Of a stretch of 64,000 nt of DNA, positions 9,034-16,170 are shown piece by piece. Source of the DNA: Streptomyces naganishii JCM 4654 (GTDB taxonomy: Bacteria > Actinomycetota > Actinomycetes > Streptomycetales > Streptomycetaceae). Numbering within the stretch: the first letter of the stretch is position 1; each line of letters opens with the position of its first letter. A model generated the notes under the pieces. The model made no database searches. It had not been told where the DNA came from and saw only the letters and a list, made by a program, of their open reading frames with translations. The stretch spans positions 1-64,000 of the forward strand of contig NZ_BMVF01000020.1 of assembly GCF_014650575.1 (NCBI RefSeq), in the 5' to 3' direction. The translations under genes and the position numbers were made by a program.

Positions 9034-9105
9034 TGGCCTATGGTGTAATTGGCAGCACGACTGATTCTGGTTCAGTTAGTCTTGGTTCGAGTCCAGGTAG
9101 GCCAG
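9034..9105 (+). tRNA. tRNA-Gln (CUG), copy 1
   Basis: A 72-nt cloverleaf: acceptor TGGCCTA pairs with TAGGCCA, the anticodon loop TTCTGGT is held by an ACTGA/TCAGT stem (anticodon CUG), and the T arm contains GGTTCGAGTCC. The CCA end is not encoded. Confidence 0.96.
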
Positions 9106-9143
9106 CTCGCAGAGCTCATCTGCACCGCGGATCACATCCGCAA

Positions 9144-9216
9144 GCCCCCGTTGTGTAGCGGCCTAGCACGCTGCCCTCTCAAGGCAGTAGCGCCGGTTCG
9201 AATCCGGTCGGGGGTA
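9144..9216 (+). tRNA. tRNA-Glu (CUC), copy 1
   Basis: A 73-nt cloverleaf: acceptor GCCCCCG/CGGGGGT, anticodon stem CTGCC/GGCAG around CTCTCAA (anticodon CUC), T loop GTTCGAATC, discriminator A. Its anticodon stem differs by one base pair from the two other Glu copies (CTGCC against CCGCC). Confidence 0.96.
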
Positions 9217-9245
9217 CGGATTCCAGGAGCGATCCAGGGATCAAG

Positions 9246-9318
9246 GCCCCCGTTGTGTAGCGGCCTAGCACGCCGCCCTCTCAAGGCGGTAGCGCCGGTT
9301 CGAATCCGGTCGGGGGTA
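9246..9318 (+). tRNA. tRNA-Glu (CUC), copy 2
   Basis: Same cloverleaf as the first Glu gene but with a CCGCC/GGCGG anticodon stem around CTCTCAA. 73 nt, no encoded CCA. Confidence 0.96.
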
Positions 9319-9339
9319 CTGACTGGTCTAAACCATCAT

Positions 9340-9411
9340 TGGTCTATGGTGTAATTGGCAGCACGACTGATTCTGGTTCAGTTAGTCTTGGTTCGAGTCC
9401 AGGTAGACCAG
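9340..9411 (+). tRNA. tRNA-Gln (CUG), copy 2
   Basis: Identical to the first Gln tRNA except for a compensated acceptor pair: TGGTCTA with TAGACCA instead of TGGCCTA with TAGGCCA. Anticodon CUG, 72 nt. Confidence 0.96.
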
Positions 9412-9439
9412 CTCGGACCTGCGGAAACGCAGTGTCCTC

Positions 9440-9512
9440 GCCCCCGTTGTGTAGCGGCCTAGCACGCCGCCCTCTCAAGGCGGTAGCGCCGGTTCGAATC
9501 CGGTCGGGGGTA
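9440..9512 (+). tRNA. tRNA-Glu (CUC), copy 3
   Basis: Same as Glu copy 2: acceptor GCCCCCG/CGGGGGT, anticodon CUC, 73 nt. It is the last member of the Gln-Glu-Glu-Gln-Glu array. Confidence 0.96.
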
Positions 9513-9518
9513 CGACAT

Positions 9519-9548
9519 CGAAGGGCCTTCCCCAGGGAGGGCCCTTCG
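9519..9548 (+). terminator. Terminator of the tRNA array, convergent with the MerR gene
   Basis: CGAAGGGCC and GGCCCTTCG form a 9-bp stem 6 bp after the last tRNA and 6 bp before the end of the opposite-strand MerR gene. It can serve both directions. Confidence 0.75.
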
Positions 9549-9554
9549 GCGTGC

Positions 9555-10199
9555 TCACTCGAAGCCGTACCGCCGGGCCGACTCCTCCTCCTGGGCCAGC
9601 CGGCGCAGCGCCAGCAGCATCGGCTCGCCCAGCACCGTCCCCAGCACGGCGATCTCCACCCGCTCCGCCTCGGTGGGGTACGTCTCCACGAAGTCCAGGT
9701 CCAGCACCGCGGCCTCGTGCATCAGCCGCGCGTACGGCTCCATCCGTTCGGCGCCCCAGCCGTGCCCGAGCCGCCGGAACGCCGCGACCGCCACCACCAG
9801 CGAGCGGTAGGCCGGGGAGATGGTCACCAGGGCCTTCGCGTTCGACCAGCCCAGGGTGTCCAGGAGTTGATCCACCTCGTCCCGGGCGGCCCGCACGTAG
9901 GCGTCCTCCGCGTCCGGCTCCCGGATCTGCGGCAGCGCCCACAGGGCCGCGCCCATCCGGATCGTACGGCCCAGGGACTCGTCGTCGACGTGCCCGAGCA
10001 CCTCCCGGACCGTCGCCACCGGCAGCCGCCCCACCTGGATCAGCGCGCGCACCAGCCGCAGCCGGCGCAGATGCTCCTCGTCGTAGTCGGCGGTGGTCGC
10101 GTTGACCTGCCTGCCGGGCGCCAACAGCCCTTCCCGCAGGTAGTACTTGATCGTCGCGGTGGACACACCGCTGCGCTCGCTCAACTCGGCCAGCCGCAT
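9555..10199 (-). CDS. MerR-family transcriptional regulator
   Basis: A 214-aa regulator with an N-terminal winged helix, MRLAELSERSGVSTATIKYYLREGLL, the signature of the MerR family, followed by the RRLRLVRALIQVGRLPVATVREVL wing and dimerisation helix. The C-terminal ~130 residues are helical, without a Cys metal-binding set, so a metal-sensor role is unlikely. The start was set at the ATG at 10199, with GGAGAGG eight bases upstream; the frame continues to a TTG at 10235 without family similarity. The gene diverges from a DUF4188 gene. The gap between them holds a perfect 17-bp palindrome and a further inverted pair, so it very likely controls both genes. Confidence 0.88.
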   Translation of the reverse strand: MRLAELSERSGVSTATIKYYLREGLLAPGRQVNATTADYDEEHLRRLRLVRALIQVGRLPVATVREVLGHVDDESLGRTIRMGAALWALPQIREPDAEDAYVRAARDEVDQLLDTLGWSNAKALVTISPAYRSLVVAVAAFRRLGHGWGAERMEPYARLMHEAAVLDLDFVETYPTEAERVEIAVLGTVLGEPMLLALRRLAQEEESARRYGFE

Positions 10200-10227
10200 C
10201 TCTTGCGCCTCTCCTTGGGAAGTGACA

Positions 10228-10265
10228 CTATCCAACCATCAGCCGAATGGATAGCGCCGCTATCC
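10228..10265. promoter_or_regulatory. Palindromic operators between the MerR and DUF4188 genes
   Basis: GGATAGCG-C-CGCTATCC at 10249-10265 is a perfect 17-bp palindrome. A further CTATCCA at 10228-10234 faces TGGATAG at 10248-10254. The three GGATAG half-sites fill the divergent promoter region and are the likely binding sites of the adjacent MerR protein. Confidence 0.7.
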
Positions 10266-10287
10266 GACATGCCGCCAGGGGGTCGTC

Positions 10288-10806
10288 GTGTTCGCGAAGC
10301 CGGTACGGGGCCGTACGACCGCCGACGCCGAGGGCGATGTGGTGGTCCTGCTGATCGGGATGCGGATCAACCACTTCTGGGCGGTGCACCGGTGGCTGCC
10401 GGTCATGATGGCGATGCCCCGCATGCTGAGGGAGCTCGCGCGCGACCGCGGGCGCGGCCTGCTGGGCCACGTCCTGCTGACGGCCTCGCCACGGACGTAC
10501 TACGTCGTCCAGTACTGGGAGTCCAAGGAGCAGCTCTACGCCTACGCGGCCTCGCCCGACATGTTCCACCACCGGGTCTGGGCCCTGATCAACCGCAGGG
10601 AGCGGGAGGGCAGGGCGCGCGGCCACGTGGGCCTGTGGCACGAGGCGTACGTGGTGCCCGAGGGATCGTACGAGTCGATCTACGTCGACATGCCGGCCTT
10701 CGGTCTCGCGGCGGCCCACGGACAGGTGCCGGTCGAGCGCCGGGGGCGGACCGCCAGGGACCGCTTCGCGCACCGGTCGGCGAAGGCGGCGCAGGAAGCC
10801 AACTGA
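10288..10806 (+). CDS. DUF4188 domain protein
   Basis: A 172-aa protein of the DUF4188 family, related to small ferredoxin-like alpha/beta monooxygenase folds. Visible landmarks are VVVLLIGMRINHFWAVHRWLPVM near the N-terminus, YYVVQYWESKEQLYAYA in the middle, and HRVWALIN. The biochemical function is unknown; homologues are often annotated as transcriptional regulator-linked or monooxygenase-like proteins. The GTG start at 10288 follows CCAGGGGG. The divergent partner is the MerR regulator, and the shared palindromes suggest that it is the regulator's main target. Confidence 0.82.
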   Translation: MFAKPVRGRTTADAEGDVVVLLIGMRINHFWAVHRWLPVMMAMPRMLRELARDRGRGLLGHVLLTASPRTYYVVQYWESKEQLYAYAASPDMFHHRVWALINRREREGRARGHVGLWHEAYVVPEGSYESIYVDMPAFGLAAAHGQVPVERRGRTARDRFAHRSAKAAQEAN

Positions 10807-10824
10807 CCCCGGAGCCGGGGGGAG

Positions 10825-10864
10825 CGGGGAGGGTCTGCCGCGGCGTTGAGGCGGGCCCTCCCCG
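10825..10864. terminator. Convergent hairpin between the DUF4188 gene and ndgR
   Basis: CGGGGAGGG and CCCTCCCCG, a 9-bp stem with a 22-nt loop, lie between two converging genes. Confidence 0.55.
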
Positions 10865-10879
10865 GTGACGTGTGCCCGG

Positions 10880-11596
10880 TCAGCCCGAGCGGCGCAGTGC
10901 CTCGGAGAGGCGGGCGGCGGCGTCGATGACCGCCTGGGCGTGCATCCGGCCGGGGTGGCGCGTCAGGCGCTCGATGGGGCCGGAGACGGAGACGGCGGCC
11001 ACCACGCGGTTGGAGGGGCCGCGCACGGGCGCGGAGACGGACGCGACGCCCGGCTCGCGCTCGCCGATCGACTGGGCCCAGCCGCGCCGGCGCACGCCCG
11101 ACAGCGCCGTCGCCGTGAAACGGGCGCCCTGGAGGCCGCGGTGCAGGCGCTCCGGCTCCTCCCAGGCCATCAGGACCTGGGCCGAGGAGCCCGCCTTCAT
11201 GGTCAGCGTGGAGCCCACCGGGACCGTGTCCCGCAGGCCGGACAGGCGCTCCGCCGCGGCCACGCAGATGCGCATGTCGCCCTGGCGGCGGTAGAGCTGC
11301 GCGCTCTCGCCCGTGACGTCGCGGAGGTGGGTGAGCACCGGGCCGGCGGTGGCGAGCAGGCGGTCCTCGCCCGCGGCCGCGGCCAGTTCCGCCAGGCGCG
11401 GGCCGAGAATGAACCGGCCCTGCATGTCGCGCGCGACCATGCGGTGGTGCTCCAGGGCCACGGCCAGCCGGTGGGCCGTGGGTCGTGCCAGTCCGGTGGC
11501 CGCGACCAGACCCGCGAGGGTGGCCGGACCGGACTCCAGGGCGCTCAGGACAAGGGCTGCCTTGTCCAGGACGCCGACGCCGCTACTGTTGTCCAT
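10880..11596 (-). CDS. ndgR: IclR-family regulator NdgR
   Basis: A 238-aa IclR-type regulator: an N-terminal helix-turn-helix (LAGLVAATGLARPTAHRLAVALE, about residues 27-49) and an effector-binding domain from about residue 80. In S. coelicolor and S. clavuligerus (AreB) this protein controls leuCD and other amino-acid genes and influences antibiotic production. Here it is divergent from leuC, as expected. The ATG at 11596 gives the usual length. Its promoter region contains a 29-bp palindrome directly upstream of the start, so autoregulation is likely. Confidence 0.94.
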   Translation of the reverse strand: MDNSSGVGVLDKAALVLSALESGPATLAGLVAATGLARPTAHRLAVALEHHRMVARDMQGRFILGPRLAELAAAAGEDRLLATAGPVLTHLRDVTGESAQLYRRQGDMRICVAAAERLSGLRDTVPVGSTLTMKAGSSAQVLMAWEEPERLHRGLQGARFTATALSGVRRRGWAQSIGEREPGVASVSAPVRGPSNRVVAAVSVSGPIERLTRHPGRMHAQAVIDAAARLSEALRRSG

Positions 11597-11604
11597 GAAA
11601 CGAT

Positions 11605-11633
11605 ACTTGCGTCTCACTCTGTGAAACGCAAGT
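11605..11633. promoter_or_regulatory. Probable NdgR operator between ndgR and leuC
   Basis: A 29-bp imperfect palindrome: perfect 8-bp arms ACTTGCGT and ACGCAAGT plus inner TCAC/GTGA; 12 of the 14 base pairs match. It starts 9 bp upstream of the ndgR ATG and 152 bp upstream of leuC. Its position fits known control of leuCD and ndgR by NdgR/AreB; the binding itself is inferred. Confidence 0.75.
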
Positions 11634-11672
11634 TCAATTTTCCGTGGAACGCGCCACCCTTGAACACACAAC

Positions 11673-11692
11673 GGCCCGTGGACCGGCGGGCC
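11673..11692 (+). promoter_or_regulatory. Hairpin in the leuC leader
   Basis: GGCCCG and CGGGCC form a stem in the ~150-nt stretch between the operator and leuC. The leader has no stop in the leuC frame. Whether the hairpin regulates leuC is unknown. Confidence 0.35.
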
Positions 11693-11784
11693 GGCGGTGG
11701 CTGCCCGGCTGGGGGGTTCGGGCGCCGCTCCTCAAGATCTCTAGTTGGGCCGGCGCGCTGTCGCGTTCGGCCGGAGGGAAAGCG

Positions 11785-13215
11785 ATGGGTAGGACACTCG
11801 CGGAGAAGGTCTGGGACGACCACGTCGTCCGGCGCGCCGAGGGCGAGCCCGACCTCCTCTTCATCGATCTGCACCTGCTGCACGAGGTGACCAGCCCCCA
11901 GGCCTTCGACGGCCTCCGCAAGAGCGGGCGCGGTGTGCGCCGGCTCGACCTGACCATCGCCACCGAGGATCACAACACCCCGACCCTCGACATCGACAAG
12001 CCCATCGCGGACCCGGTCTCCCGCGTCCAGCTGGAGACGCTGCGCAAGAACTGCGCGGACTTCGGCGTCCGGCTGCACCCGCTGGGCGACGTCGAGCAGG
12101 GCGTCGTGCACGTGGTCGGCCCCCAGCTGGGCCTGACCCAGCCCGGCACCACCGTCGTCTGCGGCGACTCGCACACCTCCACGCACGGCGCCTTCGGCGC
12201 GCTGGCGTTCGGCATCGGCACCTCCCAGGTCGAGCACGTGCTGGCCACCCAGACGCTGCCGATGGGCCGCCCGAAGACCATGGCGATCACGGTCGACGGC
12301 GAGCTGCCCGAGGGCGTCACCGCCAAGGACCTCATCCTGGCGATCATCGCCCGGATCGGCACCGGCGGCGGCCAGGGCTACGTCCTGGAGTACCGCGGCT
12401 CCGCCATCGAGAAGCTCTCGATGGAGGCCCGCATGACCATCTGCAACATGTCGATCGAGGCCGGCGCCCGCGCGGGCATGATCGCCCCCGACGAGACCAC
12501 CTTCGCCTACCTCAAGGGCCGCCCGCACGCCCCCGAGGGCGAGGACTGGGACGCGGCGGTCGCGTACTGGAGGACGCTGCGTACCGACGACGACGCCGAG
12601 TTCGACGCCGAGGTCGTCATCGACGCCGCCGCGCTGGCCCCGTTCGTCACCTGGGGCACCAACCCCGGCCAGGGCGCGCCGCTTTCGGCGTCCGTCCCCG
12701 ACCCTGCTTCGTACGAAGACGCTTCGGAGCGCCTCGCCGCCGAAAAGGCCCTGGAGTACATGGGGTTGGAGGCCGGCCAGCCGCTGCGCTCCATCCGGGT
12801 CGACACCGTCTTCGTAGGCTCCTGCACCAACGGCCGCATCGAGGACCTGCGCGCCGCCGCGGACCTGCTGCGGGGCCGCAAAGTCGCCGACGGCGTACGG
12901 ATGCTGGTCGTGCCGGGCTCCGCGCGGGTGGGCCTCCAGGCCGTCTCCGAGGGCCTGGACGTGGTCTTCAAGGAGGCCGGCGCCGAATGGCGGCACGCGG
13001 GCTGCTCGATGTGCCTGGGCATGAACCCCGACCAGCTGGCCCCCGGCGAGCGCTCCGCCTCCACCTCCAACCGCAACTTCGAGGGCAGGCAGGGCAAGGG
13101 CGGCCGCACCCACCTGGTGTCGCCGCAGGTCGCCGCCGCCACGGCGGTCCTCGGTCACCTGGCCTCCCCGGCCGACCTGTCCGCCGCCGACGCCCCCACG
13201 CCCGCTGGAGTCTGA
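11785..13215 (+). CDS. leuC: 3-isopropylmalate dehydratase large subunit
   Basis: A 476-aa aconitase-family large subunit that, with LeuD, isomerises 2-isopropylmalate to 3-isopropylmalate in leucine synthesis. The 4Fe-4S ligands are seen as Cys in VGSCTNGR (about residue 347) and two Cys in [13 protein letters not shown] (about 407 and 410). [17 protein letters not shown] is the aconitase signature. The frame is open 141 nt further upstream, but family alignment ([15 protein letters not shown]) and GGAGGG eight bases upstream fix the ATG at 11785. leuD starts 6 bp after the stop, so the genes form an operon controlled by the adjacent NdgR. Confidence 0.97.
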   Translation: MGRTLAEKVWDDHVVRRAEGEPDLLFIDLHLLHEVTSPQAFDGLRKSGRGVRRLDLTIATEDHNTPTLDIDKPIADPVSRVQLETLRKNCADFGVRLHPLGDVEQGVVHVVGPQLGLTQPGTTVVCGDSHTSTHGAFGALAFGIGTSQVEHVLATQTLPMGRPKTMAITVDGELPEGVTAKDLILAIIARIGTGGGQGYVLEYRGSAIEKLSMEARMTICNMSIEAGARAGMIAPDETTFAYLKGRPHAPEGEDWDAAVAYWRTLRTDDDAEFDAEVVIDAAALAPFVTWGTNPGQGAPLSASVPDPASYEDASERLAAEKALEYMGLEAGQPLRSIRVDTVFVGSCTNGRIEDLRAAADLLRGRKVADGVRMLVVPGSARVGLQAVSEGLDVVFKEAGAEWRHAGCSMCLGMNPDQLAPGERSASTSNRNFEGRQGKGGRTHLVSPQVAAATAVLGHLASPADLSAADAPTPAGV

Positions 13216-13221
13216 GAGATC

Positions 13222-13815
13222 ATGGAAGCCTTCACCACCCACACCGGCCGGGCCGTCCCGCTGCGCCGCAGCAACGTCGACACCGACCAGATCATCCCCG
13301 CCCACTGGCTCAAGAAGGTCACGCGCGACGGGTTCGAGGACGGGCTGTTCGAGGCCTGGCGCAAGGACCCCGAGTTCGTGCTCAACCGCCCGGAGAGGCA
13401 GGGCGCCACGGTCCTGGTGGCCGGCCCCGACTTCGGCACCGGCTCCTCCCGCGAGCACGCCGTCTGGGCGCTGCAGAACTACGGCTTCAAGGCCGTGATC
13501 TCCGCGCGCTTCGCGGACATCTTCCGGGGCAACTCGCTGAAGAACGGCCTGCTCACGGTGGTCCTCGACCAGAAGATCGTGGACGAGCTGTGGGAGCTCA
13601 CCGAGAGGGACCCGCAGGCCGAGGTGACCGTCGACCTCGAGGCCCGCGAGGTGCGCGCCGAGGGCATCACCGCCTCCTTCGAGCTGGACGAGAACTCCCG
13701 CTGGCGGCTGCTGAACGGCCTGGACGACATCTCCATCACCCTCCAGAACGAGGCCGACATCGCCGCGTACGAGGCGGAGCGCCCCTCCTTCAAGCCCCGC
13801 ACCCTGCAGGCCTGA
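13222..13815 (+). CDS. leuD: 3-isopropylmalate dehydratase small subunit
   Basis: A 197-aa small subunit carrying the swivelling domain of isopropylmalate isomerase. The family motifs are [13 protein letters not shown] near the N-terminus, [17 protein letters not shown] in the middle, and [15 protein letters not shown]. The length is normal. It follows leuC by 6 bp and is closed by a strong terminator 30 bp after its stop. Confidence 0.97.
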   Translation: MEAFTTHTGRAVPLRRSNVDTDQIIPAHWLKKVTRDGFEDGLFEAWRKDPEFVLNRPERQGATVLVAGPDFGTGSSREHAVWALQNYGFKAVISARFADIFRGNSLKNGLLTVVLDQKIVDELWELTERDPQAEVTVDLEAREVRAEGITASFELDENSRWRLLNGLDDISITLQNEADIAAYEAERPSFKPRTLQA

Positions 13816-13845
13816 GGCAGACGAGTTTCAGCCACCCGACAGCGC

Positions 13846-13888
13846 CGCCGTACCCCCGATCACCCCGATCGGGGGTACGGCGTTTTTT
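13846..13888 (+). terminator. Intrinsic terminator of leuCD
   Basis: A perfect 16-bp stem (arm CGCCGTACCCCCGATC) with a 5-nt loop, followed by TTTTTT. This is one of the few textbook rho-independent terminators in the window. Confidence 0.93.
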
Positions 13889-14065
13889 CGGCTCCGAAAC
13901 TCGGGTGCGCCGCCGTGCGCGCGGCCAACTGCCCAGGTTAGGAAGGTTGTTGCCGGGGCACACGCGTCCTTGGACGCCGGTCGGCGGATGTCTCAGGAAG
14001 GCGGTCCACGGCGGCAGTTGCCCCCTGCGCAGGCGACAACTCGCCCCAGATGGCACAATCTGTGC

Positions 14066-14296
14066 ATGGACAACGACGGCCAACTCGAGCTCTATACGGC
14101 GGTCGCGGCCCAACTGAAGGAAGCGCACGCAAGAGTGCGCGCACTGCAAGTCCCGGAGGGCGTACGGATGGCGCTGACCCGGAAGCTGCTGGTCATTACG
14201 GCCGCGGCCAAGCACGATCTCGCCGGTGCGACAAGGCGTCTGGAGCGGTTCACGGCAGACCTCGACGAGGGTCGAATCCCCGGCGAGGAAGGCTGA
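14066..14296 (+). CDS. Conserved hypothetical protein, 76 aa
   Basis: Function not known. The 76-aa product is almost entirely helical: LYTAVAAQLKEAHARVRALQVPEG, then RMALTRKLLVITAAAKHDLAGATRRLERFTADL, a short alternating charged and hydrophobic pattern that may form a small helical bundle. I recall a homologue at the same place, just before hupS, in other streptomycetes, which supports it as real. The ATG at 14066 is preferred over the upstream start at 13970, whose extension is unlike protein. A CACAAT hexamer at 14054-14059 ends six bases before the ATG, suggesting a leaderless mRNA. No operon partner is evident; hupS has its own promoter. Confidence 0.75.
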   Translation: MDNDGQLELYTAVAAQLKEAHARVRALQVPEGVRMALTRKLLVITAAAKHDLAGATRRLERFTADLDEGRIPGEEG

Positions 14297-14352
14297 ACAG
14301 CCCGAGACCGTCGAGTCCGTTGCGGCACAAGGGTGATTAGCCCGTTTCGTGT

Positions 14353-14381
14353 TTGATTTGCGGTATATATCTGCCTAACGT
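14353..14381 (+). promoter_or_regulatory. Probable promoter of hupS
   Basis: TTGATT (14353-14358), a 17-bp A/T-rich spacer and TAACGT (14376-14381), about 50 bp upstream of the hupS start. This is a good match to a vegetative (HrdB-type) promoter. Confidence 0.6.
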
Positions 14382-14432
14382 GCGAAAAAGCCTGAACACT
14401 TTCGTTCCGGCGAGGTCTCCGAAGGGGAAGAC

Positions 14433-15068
14433 GTGAACAAGGCGCAGCTCGTAGAAGCGATTGCCGACAAGATGGGCGGCCGCCAGCAGGCCGCCGATGC
14501 CGTCGACGCCGTCCTGGACGCCATCGTCCGCGCGGTCGTCGGAGGAGACCGGGTCTCGGTCACCGGCTTCGGGTCCTTCGAGAAGGTGGACCGCCCCGCC
14601 CGCTACGCCCGCAACCCGCAGACGGGCGAGCGGGTGCGGGTCAAGAAGACCTCCGTTCCCCGCTTCCGCGCCGGCCAGGGCTTCAAGGACCTGGTGAGCG
14701 GCTCGAAGAAGCTCCCCAAGAACGACATCGCGGTCAAGAAGGCCCCCAAGGGCAGCCTGTCCGGCCCGCCCGCCACGATCGCCAAGGCCGTCGGCAAGAA
14801 GGCCGCAGCCAAGAAGACGACCGCGGCGGCGAAGAAGACGGCCGCGAAGAAGACCACCACGGCGAGGAAGACCACCGCCAAGAAGACGGCGCCGGCGAAG
14901 AAGACCACGGCCGCCGCCAAGAAGACCACGGCCACCAAGACGACCGCCAAGAAGACCGCGGCCAAGAAGGCCCCGGCGAAGAAGGCGACCGCCAAGAAGG
15001 CCCCGGCCAAGAAGTCGGCCGCCCGCAAGACCACCGCCAAGAAGACCACCGCGCGCGCCGGCAAGTAG
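14433..15068 (+). CDS. hupS: HU-family nucleoid protein with a histone H1-like tail, HupS
   Basis: A 211-aa DNA-binding protein. Residues 1 to about 92 are a complete HU domain (NKAQLVEAIADKMGG, VTGFGSFEKVDRPARYARNP, VPRFRAGQGFKDLV). Residues from about 100 onward form a Lys/Ala/Thr tail made of many KKTTAKK, KKAPAKK and AAKK repeats, resembling histone H1. This two-part layout is typical of actinobacterial HupB/HupS, which in Streptomyces is sporulation-associated and compacts and protects spore DNA. The GTG at 14433 is preceded by GAAGGGGAA. The codons of the repetitive tail (AAG, ACC, GCC) make a near-repetitive DNA stretch, a possible hotspot for length variation. Confidence 0.95.
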   Translation: MNKAQLVEAIADKMGGRQQAADAVDAVLDAIVRAVVGGDRVSVTGFGSFEKVDRPARYARNPQTGERVRVKKTSVPRFRAGQGFKDLVSGSKKLPKNDIAVKKAPKGSLSGPPATIAKAVGKKAAAKKTTAAAKKTAAKKTTTARKTTAKKTAPAKKTTAAAKKTTATKTTAKKTAAKKAPAKKATAKKAPAKKSAARKTTAKKTTARAGK

Positions 15069-15097
15069 GCGGAGCTCACGCAGGGGTACTCACGCGC

Positions 15098-15127
15098 CGG
15101 GCCGGACTCCCCAGGGAGCCCGGCCCG
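15098..15127 (+). terminator. Hairpin terminator after hupS
   Basis: CGGGCCGG/CCGGCCCG outer stem with an inner CTCC/GGAG and a 4-nt loop, 30 bp after the hupS stop. There is no U-tract. Confidence 0.7.
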
Positions 15128-15165
15128 CGGTGTGTCCGGGGGCCTCGAGGGACCGCCCGCCGGCT

Positions 15166-15369
15166 TCAGAAGGTCTGCAGCGTCACCAGCGTGACCCGCA
15201 GGCCGTCCCCCGAGCCCTCGGTCTCGATCCGCACCCGCTGCCCGGGCCGCAGCAGCCGCAGACCGCCCGCGTCGAACGCCGGGGCGTCGAAGGGCACCGG
15301 GGTGCCGTCGTCGAGCAGCACCTGCCCGCTGCGGCTGACGGGGTCGTACGTGTACGCGGTCGCCTGCAT
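15166..15369 (-). CDS. Small cold-shock-like (OB-fold) protein
   Basis: A 67-aa acidic protein. The pattern SGQVLLDDGTPVPFDAPAF, then GGLRLLRPGQRVRIETEG and VTLVTLQTF, resembles a compact cold-shock/OB-fold with alternating strands, but the RNP1 aromatic motifs of true cold-shock proteins are not clear. Function is unknown. It lies 9 bp downstream of cofC on the same strand and so is probably its operon partner. Conservation of this pairing would be worth testing. There is no signal peptide or membrane segment. Confidence 0.7.
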   Translation of the reverse strand: MQATAYTYDPVSRSGQVLLDDGTPVPFDAPAFDAGGLRLLRPGQRVRIETEGSGDGLRVTLVTLQTF

Positions 15370-15378
15370 GAACGCAGC

Positions 15379-16017
15379 CTACTGCCCGGGGATCAGCAGC
15401 CGAGCGGCCGCGGCCGCCGTGCGCGGCCCCACCCCGAGGGCCAGTGCGGCCCGCAGATCCTCCCCGGTGTCCACGTCCTGGCGTACCGAATCCACCCCGG
15501 CCAGGCGCAGTTCCACCGCGCCCGAGGCCCGGTGGCGGGCCCGGGAACCCCTACCGAACGCCGGGCGCAATTCACCGCCCGCGGCCGCGGCCAGCAGGGT
15601 CGTACCCGTTCCCGCCGCATCCGCGAGAAAAGCGCGCGGGAATTGCGCGGCCGCCCGGAGAACTCTCGCCAATTCCACGGACCGCAGCGCGGGGAGATCG
15701 GCGTTCAGCGTCGCCACGGGACTTTCGGGACGCGACGCCCCGGCGTGCGCGGCGCCGTGCGCGAGGGCGGCGTTCAGGCCCGCGCGCGGCTCGTCCGCGA
15801 CGATCCGGGCGCCCAGCGCCGCCAGCTCCTTTCCGGCCAGCGCGTCGTTGGTGACGACCGCCACATCCCCGACCGCCGGGCAGGCCAGCGCGGCCGCCAC
15901 GGTGTCCTGGGCGAAGGCGAGGGCGAGGGCCGGCCGCACCCCGTCCCCCGCGGTGTCCGAGAGCCTGCTCTTGGCCCGGCTCAGGGGCTTCAGGGGGATG
16001 ACCAAGGTCCACTGCAC
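15379..16017 (-). CDS. cofC: 2-phospho-L-lactate / phosphoenolpyruvate guanylyltransferase (coenzyme F420 synthesis)
   Basis: A 212-aa nucleotidyltransferase of the CofC/FbiD family. It joins GTP to 2-phospholactate or, in actinobacteria, to phosphoenolpyruvate, making the activated precursor used by CofD/FbiA in coenzyme F420 synthesis. The N-terminus WTLVIPLKPLSRAKSRLS is the nucleotide-binding signature, and TLNADLPAL holds the metal-binding Asp. The GTG at 16017 was chosen because the protein then begins VQWTLVIPLK as in homologues; the longer frame to 16113 adds Arg-rich sequence. A small OB-fold-like gene follows. The other F420 genes are not in the window. Confidence 0.9.
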   Translation of the reverse strand: MQWTLVIPLKPLSRAKSRLSDTAGDGVRPALALAFAQDTVAAALACPAVGDVAVVTNDALAGKELAALGARIVADEPRAGLNAALAHGAAHAGASRPESPVATLNADLPALRSVELARVLRAAAQFPRAFLADAAGTGTTLLAAAAGGELRPAFGRGSRARHRASGAVELRLAGVDSVRQDVDTGEDLRAALALGVGPRTAAAAARLLIPGQ

Positions 16018-16170
16018 GCGCGTCCCGTCCCTCTCTCGTCCCGGACATTCTCCCCGGCCCATCGGGCGCCGCCGAGGTCGGGGCGTACGGTGTTCTCGAC
16101 AGACCGGCGGCATGGGGCGACACTTGTGCGGCCCCCGGCCCCGGGGGCAGCCCTAGAGGAAGGTGTCCGC

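Noticed and set aside
9034-9512. Integrated element attachment site at the tRNA array
   Set aside because: No integrase gene, partial tRNA duplicate or foreign-looking DNA is adjacent.
11644-11784. N-terminal extension of LeuC to 11644
   Set aside because: In frame, but not homologous to LeuC and without a ribosome-binding site; it is the leader.
14820-15060. Simple repeat DNA element in hupS
   Set aside because: The repetitive DNA simply encodes the Lys/Ala/Thr tail known for HupS.
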